Assembly (NCBI GenBank): GCA_030159075.1
Contig: BROG01000521.1
Coordinates: 462,501-526,500, forward strand
Length of the DNA: 64,000 nucleotides
Source: Atrina japonica
Lineage: Eukaryota; Mollusca; Bivalvia; Pterioida; Pinnidae
Direction of reading: 5' to 3'
Part shown: positions 1-28,968 of the stretch, piece after piece
Numbering within the stretch: position 1 is the stretch's first letter
Layout: each line of letters begins with the position of its first letter
Translations under genes and position numbers: made by a program
Notes under the pieces: generated by a model
The model's database searches: none
Seen by the model: the letters and a program-made list of their open reading frames with translations, nothing else
Told to the model about the DNA's origin: nothing

Positions 1-24
1 GACAAAATTTATCTATTTACTTAC

Positions 25-229
25 AATTTTGCTTGATTCCTGATCATTCGTTGAAATAATCACTGATCTTCCGGAAATGTGCGCATGCGTATATTGTCTC
101 TCATGGATTGATATCAAATCCTCTACCACTTTCAGTGTCACGTTGAATATTTCCAATACCGTCATCCCGTGAGATATCAAAAAATTGTCCAGTGACATAG
201 TATCTGTGTATGACGAAAGCTTTACCCAT
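25..229 (-). CDS. Candidate exon with pseudokinase-like catalytic-loop segment
   Basis: This is an open 205-nt segment bounded by TTATTTCACAG and GTAAGT, on the same strand as the receptor and downstream of it. Translated from the second base it reads TDTMSLDNFLISHG, then a helix, then ISIHERQYTHAHISGRSVII. This aligns by eye with the kinase hinge-to-catalytic loop (GSLxxFL, LHxxGYIHRDIKPxNVLI). The catalytic Asp is His and the Asn is Ser, so it would be inactive. It needs a preceding exon ending in phase 2, which I could not find; TM7 exon 10 ends in phase 0. It could be a receptor tail exon, part of another gene, or chance. Confidence 0.4.
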
Positions 230-1461
230 CTGTGAAATAAGTAACCAACGTCATGGAGGTGGTGTGCGCATGCTGTATCTGAAAATTGATAAAATTATCC
301 CATACATAGAGGGTAAAACTAACAGAATCTTACATGTGTGTGTGGAGTGGATAATGAAATAAGACTTTCAGATTCTTAGTAAGTATGTTGAGATTTCCCT
401 TTCCACTCAACACACCTTTGTTTGATTATTTTTCTCCCATGCTTCAGACACAGTTTAATGCACTTAAGTAAAATCGGACGCAACTTGTAATGTGCTGTAT
501 TTTTATCACATAGAAGTCCTACGTTAGAAAATTATACTGTGACGTCATAGCGCGTGTAGCTTGTATACACTCCAGGGTGTGGACAGAGAAATTTGAGCAA
601 AATGGCAGTTACGTCTGTCCAAGATGGGAAAAAAGGAATCTCAATCAGAGAGACAAGGTTCTTAAATGTAAAACCCGAGGCTAGGTGAGGGTTTTGTCTT
701 CAAGAAAATAACCCCGATAATTGAGATTCAATTTGAATTATTTCGATGTAGGGTTTGGTTATTTATCGCCAATTACTTTAATTCCAACTTCACTTATCAT
801 ATACAAATCAAAACACTTGGTTAAAACTGGTGGCCCACTTAATACCGTCAAAGCATACTAGTCAGCCTTTATACTCCCGTGCTTAGCGCGTGCAGTTTGT
901 CAACATCTTAGTTGCTGACAATGAAATATCCCCCGTCTAAAAGAGTGATCAATCTGTTATGAAAAGCGATTCAAACGGCGAATAAGTAAAAGTGTTAAGT
1001 TACTGTAAAAGTAATTATATATTTAAACGAAGTTTAATTCGCTATATTAACAGTTTGATGTATCCATACGGCGAAGTGAAGTTAAAGTCGGACAATTCTT
1101 TATTATGCAAAACTTGCCAAAAAGTTTAGTAATAAATTCGCTTCGGATACAACGTGTTCAATAAATCAACGTTTTATTGATTGTTCTTCATGCGAATGAG
1201 GAAAAATTGGGATTAAGCTCGTTGCATGATTGATTTATGACTTAATATTATCTATTGAAATATTTCATAATTCCTGTTTGTAACAATTCGTAGAACCGTG
1301 TTCGATATATATTATAGTTTGACTGTATCTACTTCTTATGATACAAATCACAGTTATTTTATTTACACTGGCATCATTGTTTACGTCTTCGTATTCTCGA
1401 AGGGATTGATAATACACCAAGGATGAACCACAACTATAAAATTGACTGAAGGATGTGTAAA
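230..1461. other. Intron or intergenic, nothing recognised
   Basis: AT-rich single-copy-looking sequence between the candidate exon and an A/C-rich repeat. I see no open frame with splice sites and no motif that I can name on either strand. Confidence 0.5.
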
Positions 1462-1735
1462 ATTAAACACACCAACCACTACTAAAACAACAACAAAACA
1501 AGCAACAATAACAACAACAACAACAAAACAAACAACAATAATAACAACAACAAACAAACAATAATAACAACAGTAACAAAACAAACAACAATAAAAACAA
1601 CAAAACAAACAACAATAGCAACAAAAAACAAACAACAACAAAACAAACAGAAAAAAAAATTAACAAAACAAACAACAACAAAACAAACAACAATAACAAG
1701 AAAAATAAACAACAATAACACCACACCAAACACCT
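1462..1735. repeat. A/C-rich low-complexity tract (CAA/CAAA units)
   Basis: About 270 bp of irregular AACAAC, AAACAAAC and AATAAC units. The long Phe/Val/Leu/Cys frames on the minus strand are by-products of the composition. It may be an expanded SINE tail, since SINEs here end in ACAACAATAAAA. Confidence 0.85.
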
Positions 1736-1794
1736 TCGCCAAACACTCGGCATAAGAAGTGTGTCACGATTATTTTGGAAGAAATTTAAAACCT

Positions 1795-1957
1795 ATGTCC
1801 CCGTGTCCCAGAAGCCGTTGCATGTCAAAGAACCCTCAATGCATTGACGTCAGTCCCTAGCATAGGTAAATATTGTGACCTTTCATCTAATGCTGTCGGC
1901 ATCTCCATATAAGTGAAAAAGGTTTTGTGGAATATAAAACAACAATAAAACAAAATA
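1795..1957 (+). mobile_element. SINE core and 3' end (5'-truncated)
   Basis: The sequence runs from CCGTGTCCCAGAAGC through AAGAACCCTCA and CTCCATATAAGTGAAAAA to a tail AAACAACAATAAAAC. It is the same family as the near-complete copy at 57155-57490 (opposite strand) and partial copies near 40860 and 44880. The tRNA-like head is missing. Confidence 0.75.
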
Positions 1958-2305
1958 AACTGGGAGTACCTTTGATATGACTTGATATTTGACCATGATG
2001 CGACCCAATGCGCTACTTTGCACATTAACTTTCCTTTTACTCTTTCTGTGGCCGGATATAAGCTAAGGATTTCCAGCTTAGGTAATACAAAATTTGCTTC
2101 TACATTGTATAGAGATTTATCATAATGATATGTAAAATTCAACATTAAAACCCCACTTTTTAATTTTTATTTGGAATGATCGACAACTTTCTCTGATTAC
2201 AAAGGGCAGTGAACGATGACATTTGTACCACATGTGTATTGTAACAAAATTTGGATTTGAACCATCTGCAATGTTATACTAAGGCTCTTTTCATATATAA
2301 ACAAA

Positions 2306-3420
2306 CTCAGATACCAAAGTTTAAATCTATAGGATGTCCAGGATATAGGTACAAATCTGGTAAAAAAAAGATACAAACATGGAACTCTGGAAATCAAGAG
2401 GTGGGATCAGGTTCCATGGAGGAGTAAGCATCCCCTGTCGATCGGTCACACCCGCCGTGAGTCCACAGTCAAATCAAAATGAAATACGTGAGGAACAAAT
2501 CCTCGTCACAATTGGTACAGACGTCTCAATAACCGCCATCGAACAGGTAAATCAACATTTAACTTAGTGAAACAGAGAAATCGCAAACAAGACCATAAAA
2601 TTTGCGGAACGGTGACATCAAACGCGGTTTTCGATATCCCTGTGTCAATAATTTGTAAATGAGTAGTTTACCTCTGTAAATGAAATGTTACACGCCTTGG
2701 CATATCGGATCATTTGTGAAATGGAAACTTCACATGCGGTTGATTGTGGGATAATTACGATGGGAAAGCCGAAACCGTCGCGTTTGTCATATAGATTAAT
2801 AGTTTATTTCCCGTCGGTGTCTATGGTAAGTAAAATGTCTAAGTATGAAGTGTGAGTGCTTGATTCTGTTGTATCTTTAATTTCTAGTTCGCTAGGATAT
2901 ATCGTATTGACATATGTATGAAAATTGTCATTATTGATTGACAAAACGTTGTCGATATATCTCAATGTCAAATTAAAGGACACCGCTAGCTTTTTCTTCT
3001 TTTGATTTAGCAATTTCTGAATGAAGTTTGCTTCGTATGAATAAAGGGACAGGTCAGCCAATAAGGGAGCACAATTGGTTCCCATAGGAATGCCGACAGT
3101 TTGTTGAAAGACAACGTCTCTGAACATTACAAATATATTGTCTATTAGAAATTCAAGCACCTTTTTATATCAACTTCAGTGTATTTGTGTGTAGAATCAG
3201 AGTGGTGTTGGACAAAATATGTATCATAATAACTAATCTCTAGATATTTAAATTTTCGGGTACCACCTTTAGTGAAAATAAAACAGTTGTCTGTAATGCT
3301 AAAAATTCTATCTTTGAAAATTTTTGCGGAAGTGTTGTGTAAAGAATAGAAAAGTCGTATGTTTTGATGCCGTGAATCTGAGACGAAATGTGTGCCGTCT
3401 GATCCATTGTGAGTGGTCAT
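2306..3420 (-). mobile_element. 5'-truncated retroelement with RT domain (Penelope-like?) including its 3' end
   Basis: A contiguous element on the minus strand. The RT region (3420-2804) is followed by degraded C-terminal coding sequence (2800-2540) and a 3' end that stops at CTCAGATACCAAAGT near 2306. The C-terminal part matches the better preserved short copy at 15101-15442 (STFRKFYGRYNSLVCDYS), which shows that the many short copies in this window are 3' fragments of this same element. Assignment to Penelope-like elements rests on the GIPMG/YIDD style and is tentative. Confidence 0.75.
2804..3420 (-). pseudogene. Reverse transcriptase fragment, frameshifted
   Basis: Two frames overlap at 3145-3160. 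The upstream one carries YDTYFVQHHSDSTHKYTEVD. The downstream one carries GIPMGTNCAPLLADLSLYS and RYIDNVLSI. The frame change between them, and Asn in place of the second catalytic Asp of the YIDD box, indicate an inactive copy. A stop follows at DTDGK, with recognisable coding remnants beyond it. The N-terminus is absent. Confidence 0.85.
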
Positions 3421-3868
3421 TGTGAAAACATCAAATTAAATTTAGCAGCTGATAAAATCACAGAACTATTAATGCCCAAACAAAAAGAAATTTCAGACTA
3501 TAGAAAACATATCGTAAATAAATAAGAAATAAAATTAATTTACATTCAACGTTTGTAGCCTTTGTAAGATATAAATTAAATTGCATTTACCTTGTGATAT
3601 TTCAGTTCGAGATTGTGCATGCTAAAATGATATAATTAAAGAATAGTAAACATGTGTACAGTAAACAGAAATCAATTTCACAACGCAGATTTGTAAAATG
3701 AGTATTTCATTTAAAACATTATGATCTAAGACTTGTCTATTTCAGTAGCATTTTCTGGAAATTTGTAAAGTTAATATGATAATGACTGTATCAATATATA
3801 AAACTCAACTTTACAGAGTATTTAATAAAAAAATGTTTTTATTTAGTGTAAAATTTCATTCATAGGCC

Positions 3869-3990
<122 letters not shown>

Positions 3991-4225
3991 TCGACAAATC
4001 ATATAAACAAGTTTAGATCTAATGATCTACTGTCTATTGTTATGCTATAGAATATCCATGATAATATTATTTCTACAGTGATGGTCTTCGCCACACTTAA
4101 CATTTGTACAGTCATAACTTGGAGGCACCTTATCAATGATTCCATACATGTAGCAGGAAAACACCGTTAAAACAAATTTCTCTCTTAATCAGCTGTGTGA
4201 GATTCACTTCCGTGCTGAGTATAGG

Positions 4226-4500
4226 TGAGTAATGTCATAATGGGAACTGTGTGTAATGTCATAATGGGAACTTTGTGTAATGTCATAATGGGAACTGTGT
4301 GTAATGTCATAATGGGAACTGTGAGCAATATCTTAATGGGAACTGTGAGCAATGTCTTAATAGGAACTGTGTGCAATATCTTAATAGGAACTGTGTGCAA
4401 TATCTTAATAGGAACTGTGAGCAATATCTTAATAGAAACTGTGAGCAATGTCATAATAGGAACTGTGAGCAATGTCATAATGGGAACTGTGAGCAATGTC
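4226..4500. repeat. 24-bp minisatellite, about 11 copies
   Basis: Tandem units of the form AATGTCATAATGGGAACTGT plus four bases, with GTGT/GAGC variants. The unit is a multiple of three, so both strands show long repetitive frames (MGTVCNVI type) that are not genes. It lies about 330 bp downstream of the TM7 exon donor. Confidence 0.93.
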
Positions 4501-4825
4501 AGCCATGGAAGAACCTGTGACGAAATTGTCACTAAGAAAACCAAGGCTTCTAAACAAGGTGACCGAATTGATTCTGTTCAAGCTTTAACATATTTACAAA
4601 CCAATTGAAACGAAATTTATTGCATCATTATATAATTTCATTTATTTTACTTGGATTATGACCGATCTTTGGAAATATTAAATCATATACAACGTTTTCG
4701 AAATATACTATCAATAAATAGAACGAAACAACTCTTATTCTTGAAATACATACGTCGTAACAAAACAAAACATTCGGCTCAACACTGAAAATATTAAAGC
4801 TTTGAAATGCAATATATATCCTTAC

Positions 4826-22769
<17,944 letters not shown>

Positions 22770-25009
22770 TCTCCACCCTCAAATAATGATGACTGACTGA
22801 AACTGGTTAGTATGAAACCTGATCAGGGATACCACCTGTATCTCTATATCTAATCTGCATATTTTAACGAGTACATACTATTAATATTTCAAAATCGACA
22901 TTGTAATTGTTAATGGAAACACAGTAGACGAGAATTGTTATACCTGGTATTTTGTTAAGATTATCAATATTTATTTTTCCGCAGAGAATATGTGACTTTC
23001 AAAATAATATCCGAGGTCAAATAAAGGTGAATTTTCAACGTGTTTTTATACCAAAGTTGTTAAATACATTTGTTAAGTTTTACGTCCACTTTGACATAGA
23101 ACCGCGATTAAATTTCTCAATCCCCAAAGGCACCAGACCCATCTCTAGAATTTCAGAGATCCATGTTTGTCCAATGTTCACCAGATTTGTATATTTTGTA
23201 TCATAACCCCCCTGAAGAGTAATACTTTGGTTTCTGGGATTTTCATATATTATGCAAGGCATTTTGTTCTGTAACATTGGTATAGCATTGTTTTTTCGGC
23301 AATGCCTGTTTATAATAATTTGTATTCAATATCAAAGTCATAGCTTTACTAAAGAGGCCAAACAAATGCTCAAGACGATCGTTTCTGCCAATAAGACTTC
23401 GTCAGTTGATTTCGAATTTAAGACAAATGTACATGTTGTATCATACAAGGCCAAATAATTGTGTTGCCAAATCCATCTAAGAGTGTCCATTGTAAAATCT
23501 GAGAACTTTAGAATTTAAATTAAGGTATCTGAACGAAAGTAAACTTTAATCAAGATCTTCAATGAATAATTTTCAATTCATGGTTTCTAACATGTTTACT
23601 CCGAATGTACTAATTTCTATATTATTATTTTTATTATTATTATTATTATTTGATGATTAACCTGATTTAAAATTTGGTTCGACGCTTATGTCGAAGGGGG
23701 GGGGATACCGTCATTAATATCATTACCGATATAATAACTTAAAATCGGGAGAGAATTTCAGCCTACTATTTAACATGCCTAGGCAAATTCGACAATTAAA
23801 CCAAAAGCAACAAAGTTAACATTCCATATCACATATCGATTTTACCTGTTATTACTTCAATTACATGTATTGAGATTATAAATAATTAATTGTGCTTTTT
23901 ATATTAATTCTCTTTATTTGAAGTGCTGGTCTGTAGCCATTAGTATTGAATACAAATAGAAATCATTATAATGTCTTCAATACAGCAAATTAAATGCATT
24001 CTTCATGTTTCCGTTAGAGGATGTATTTTGATAGAACTGAAACGCATAGGCCTATACGTTCCATTGTTGCTACGCTGTCTGAATTTCCTTCCCAGCATTA
24101 TTTCTGGCGTAAAAGTCAATTAGACTTAACTGCAATTAATCGAAAGTTATAACTAAATACAAAGAATATAAATAATGAATGGGTTTTCAAATAATAAAAG
24201 GAACTCAGTTTAATTTACTTCGTCTCTTTAATTTTTTAGTGGAATCTGTCCTGAGAGATCACCCCAACTTCTAATGGGAAATTGGGTTCCTTACGGCGGG
24301 AATAGACCTGACAGAAATCAACAGAGCATTCTAGGACCTAACCTTTCAAAAGGTGTCAAGTTTATTGAAATACCAACTGCAAAACCATATTTTCTTGTTA
24401 GAGTTAACTGAGCCGAAGATTCAAGGGGCCCAGGGCCATAAACCATTTCTCAGACAAATATTTTTTACTCAACTTCAAGATTTTACTCAAATCTTGAGAA
24501 TTTTCTCAACTTGAGTAAAGTTGTGGACCATAAAGAAATTTTAAGACAAATTTCTTTCTCAAGTGATAAAATACTTAGGTATGGCATGTAGCTGACTTGA
24601 GTAATTCTTAGCTACGAAAATCGCTGCCCCATATGTTCGTCTCGGGAAAAATAAACGCAAATGCCATTGTCATTGTCACCCTAGAATATTTCGGGACATG
24701 GTCAATCCTTTGGCTTTCGAAAACAAAATGTTATTTGAGCGAAATAGGTTAAGACGACCAATACTTCTTTCTCTGTTGGCTTGTTTTTGGTAATACGACG
24801 TTTGTTTACATTAACAATATGGACAGTGTAAATGTAGTCGGGTACATGTGCCCCAGTGTATGTTCCGAGTCATTTATCTTATCTAATGAACTTATACTAA
24901 TTTACTTGTATCTTGAATATCGTTTATCATATACATAACACATATTATATGTATAAATTACTGACTTTGGTAATGTATTGGCATTTTACAAGAAGTTTTT
25001 AATGTTTTT
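22770..25009. other. Intergenic region upstream of the receptor
   Basis: Contains the retroelement tail at 23118-23245 and a TTA-rich run near 23625-23650. At 24440-24620 there are short repeats of CTTGAGTAAA/TTTACTCAA in both orientations. The receptor promoter should lie just above 22770, but no core element stands out. No coding region recognised. Confidence 0.5.
23118..23245 (+). mobile_element. Retroelement 3' tail fragment
   Basis: CAAAGGCACCAGACCC through AGAGATCCATGTTTGTCC to TACTTTGGTTTCTGGGAT, a diverged copy of the last ~125 bp of the element at 2306-3420. Confidence 0.7.
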
Positions 25010-25265
25010 AAAAAGGTAAATATCTATTCCCCCTTTATGCCACAAAAAATGCTGCCTACTGAAGAAATTAATAATAGATTATGGTAAGACTAATGTTCAA
25101 ACATCGAAGTTATGTGAATCGGGAGATAAGTTGGGACATATGTACACTGCACCTTGACAATCTTTCCTCGGTTGAGAAAACTTTTAAATCGTTTGATGGT
25201 CCGCGAGTTTACACTTTATACTCAGATGAGTAAATTATTAACTTTTGAGAATAAAATTTGTCTCA
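25010..25265 (+). repeat. Dispersed repeat B, copy 2
   Basis: Same ordered blocks as 8405-8625 with about 80 bp more in the middle, around CGGTTGAGAAAACTTTTAAA. The last shared block is TTAACTTTTGAGAATAA. Confidence 0.75.
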
Positions 25266-26194
25266 GGTCTCAGGACCTATTTTATTCGTTGTTGTCAGAT
25301 TTGCTCAGGCGAGATTTCTCGTTTTTAAAGATAATAATAAATCCAAAAAGCAAGGCGATTGGATAAGAAAAGCTTTGAAAGCTCGAGTTCTCAAAATCTC
25401 AATTATTTCATAATTATTCAAAATTTAAGAAATCTTTAATGTAAGTACAAGTATCTAAAAAATTTTCTTAGCTCTAGAAAGAATGGAGTTAATGAAATAA
25501 CAAGGTTGAGAAATAAATTAAATCCAACAGAAAGGAGCCGTTTTTTGAAGATTTCAACACTTTTAAATATTACTAAAATAGGCCATAATCGAATTCGTCT
25601 TAGATCCTTTTGATATGGATTTGCATAACAAATGTGTTTAAAATTTGACGAACAAACTTAAAGTAATTGATGGATTCCAAACAAAAAGAGATCCCGTACG
25701 CTTAACATTAACATGAGTAAATTGTAGGATTACGGTAAGAATATGCTGATCCTTAAATTCATGAGAATTTGGCCAATGTCATCTTCGGGACTTAACCCCT
25801 TGACCCTAGCCTTTTGGTAAATGGCTTTAGACCATTTCTCGCCATGCACATGTATTCAGCTTTGCTCCTTTAAGTGCAGGAATGTAGAAGAATTTTAACA
25901 ATTGGGCAATTTTAGCTTTACTGAAAGGGCCCAGGGGATAAAAGAATAATAAGATTCACACTTTGTGTTTCCCTTAATCTAAATACACTTCTTACAAAAT
26001 TGACATGACAAGAAGAATGTCTATGGACGGAAGATAGACGATGATGGACGAAGACGGATGACATAATGTAACGTGATATACATCCTGATATTCGATCTTT
26101 GTACATTAAATGTACCGACGGTAAAATATTAGTAGTCATCCAAGAACCTATAAGGAGACTGACAGACAAATAAGGCAAGGAAATATTCAAATAG
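25266..26194. other. Intergenic, nothing firm
   Basis: AT-rich. A stretch near 26000-26070 with GGACGGAAGATAGACGATGA resembles the degenerate GGACGAAGACGGACGAC tracts common in bivalve repeats. A 90-codon minus frame at 25918-26190 has no recognisable motif. Confidence 0.4.
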
Positions 26195-28904
26195 TTTATT
26201 ACATGATCAACATGATACAGAAATACTTACATACTTACAAATATCCCAATATATTCAAAACACACTTTCTTAAAATCGAATTAGCTGAAACAATTTCTAA
26301 TGAAATTTTACAGAATCAGCTTTTGATATATAATCTGGAAAACCACACAACCTAAATAATAAATGGCACAACTTGAAAAGGTAAACAAATTTTCAAATCT
26401 ACGGTATATGTAATCAAATGTTATGTCAGTTTTACTTTGTGTCATCAAAAATATATATATATATATATATATATTTATACTTAAGGTATTATATATATAA
26501 ACCTATGTGTGTATATGAAATTAAACCAACGTTTTTTAGTTGGATATCTGATTCAAAATTCTGCATTCAACTTTACTTTTAGAAACACACACACAACAGG
26601 TTTATCAACTACATGACAATAGCCAGAGTATTGAATGTACAAATATATACTTATTAAAAATATGTTGATGAAAATAGTATACATTTACAACAAAAATACC
26701 TTCTACATCCCCCAAAAGGATATATTTTGAGCCTTCTAATAATGTCATTGGTATCTAATGTAATTTCCCTTGCATTCAAAAGACTTGATCCTATGTAACC
26801 CAAGGGGTTAGAGTATCATGCTTTAAGCCTAGAATCTCTCAATTCTAGTCACGCCATTTCGAGTTCCATTGGTACCTAAGCAGATTTTGAGAGAATGTTA
26901 GGCAGATTACTTGCAGATGGTCGTGGGATAGAACTATATTTTCGATCTGAACTTTATCTTCTGGACATAAAATCTTCAATTTTCCATTATTTTGTCTAAT
27001 TTGCAGTAAATGTTCTGCAGATGTGGAATGGAGTACAAATGATAGGAACAATAACAATGTGCTTCAGAAACACTTTGGTCCTGGGAGCTTTTTAGATTTT
27101 TAAATAAAACCCCACAATTCTATAAATTGGACAAAAACAATGTTGGCCATAATCAAACACGTCAGAGAAATTATAGACATAATATAATATGCCAAATATT
27201 ATTATTATAATGTGAGGAAATTTCAAAATATTTGAGGAAAAAAAATGTATCAAAAAGACAGGGGTAATAATATGCCAAACAGACTAAACAACGAGCTCTC
27301 TATATCTCGGAGTAGAAATACTTCCTAGGATATTAGGTAAATACAGAAATAAGTTCAACAATGTGTATGATACATAAGATACAAAGCCAAAAAGACTACA
27401 AGTAATTCAAAAATTAAATTTCACAAATTTAATTTCTCTCAACAAAATTGTCCATTTTTAAAAAGGCGATTTACCAAGAGATAGAGATGGTGTTGACATG
27501 TGGTTGTTTAAAAAGACAAACTGGAATAATGGCTACGTGAGTAACCATAGTAATTATAGTTAAGCTAGTCTAATTTGCGGAAGTGTGGCAACAAGACAAG
27601 ATTCAAATCTGCTTCAAATCAGAGACATAAGTATTTTCTTCTTTTAATATAAACTGTTGATTTCTGTATTCGTTACCATTTGTGTAAATAACAAATATAA
27701 AATGCAATAAATGTTAGGAGATGCTTATATTTCCATGTTTAATTGTTGCTCGTTCACAAATTGTCAGGTAGTAAGTTATTCGACTTCATTTAAATTTCAG
27801 TAAATATGAGTAAAGATTTACATAATGTAACTACATAAACTGAAAACAATACATATTTAATCAAAATATTCGACAGTCAGCATTCTTTGGGGGTCAAAGC
27901 GTATCAAATCTTTTTATCTGTGCATAGTATCTGGGGTGCATTTATAATATGATAATATTTAATTTGATAGACATATTTCATGATAACAATAAATATAATT
28001 TTATTCAATTCTGTGAAGGAACACCATTAAAATTTTATAATTTCCGACAATGTACACATGGTGTACACGGATTTTAAAGACTTCAAAACCATCCTTCCAT
28101 TGCATAGTAGTTGGACTGGTTTTATTGTGTATATATAACAGGTAAGCAGTCTTAATCATGCTTAAGCACAACATTTGTCTTGGCTTGAAAACAGTTTCAT
28201 CCAAAATATTTTAATTTCACTTTTAAGTACATCTATTAAAATCACAATCATAATGCAATTAGGTGTATAACAGTCTCGTTTAAAATCACAATCTCTTTTA
28301 ATACTATTTGTTGATATTAATTAATTAAACACAACAAATAAAATATATCATCCACCAAAAAGGATGAAAATTGATGTAAATAAAAACTAACTGTTTCACA
28401 ACTCTTATATCAAAAATACAAATATAAAAAAATATATTTACATGCAAACAACTTCAGTGTCTGTTCAATATTTCTGTTCCTGATCAGCAGATAGATGGAG
28501 CTGTAAACACACTTCTTACATGAAAGGTTAATCAGTAGAAACCATTGTATTTTTCCCTAGACACATTTCTGGCAGAGTTGCCATATAAGTCATATGTTTA
28601 ATATGTTGGGTATGTTTTACACGGCAAAGGAGGCATCAGACATGGGCATGAGAATTTACTTTATTTCATTTTTCAGACAGATTTTGATAGTGTCATAATT
28701 AACAAACTAAAATCTTTAACAGAAAACAAAAAGAATGAAATTTTACTAATTTAGTGTTTTCTTCGGAACTAAACTGAATATATAGACATTTTCACTTAGT
28801 TCTGATGTCAACACAAATCAGCAAAATCATGTCTACTTCCATTTTCTTTTCTTAATACATAATTTTAAACTGCAATATTGTACTCATGCAAAAACACACT
28901 TCAG

Positions 28905-28968
<64 letters not shown>

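Noticed and set aside
1381..1753. Long Phe/Val/Cys-rich frames on the minus strand
   Set aside because: They are translations of the CAA/CAAA low-complexity tract in all three frames.
1985..2145. Minus-strand frame with NVEANFVLPKLEILSLYP as a possible exon of the receptor tail
   Set aside because: The supposed acceptor has no pyrimidine tract, the donor GTACTC is poor, and I recognise no domain. The frame also runs into the SINE.
3591..3621. 31-nt micro-exon candidate (AG-HAQSRTEISQ-GTAAAT) after TM7
   Set aside because: The splice signals are good, but the phase does not connect exon 10 to the segment at 25-229 and the length is too short to support alone.
4185..4608. Repetitive proteins on both strands
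   Set aside because: Both are frames through the 24-bp minisatellite; the unit length is a multiple of three.
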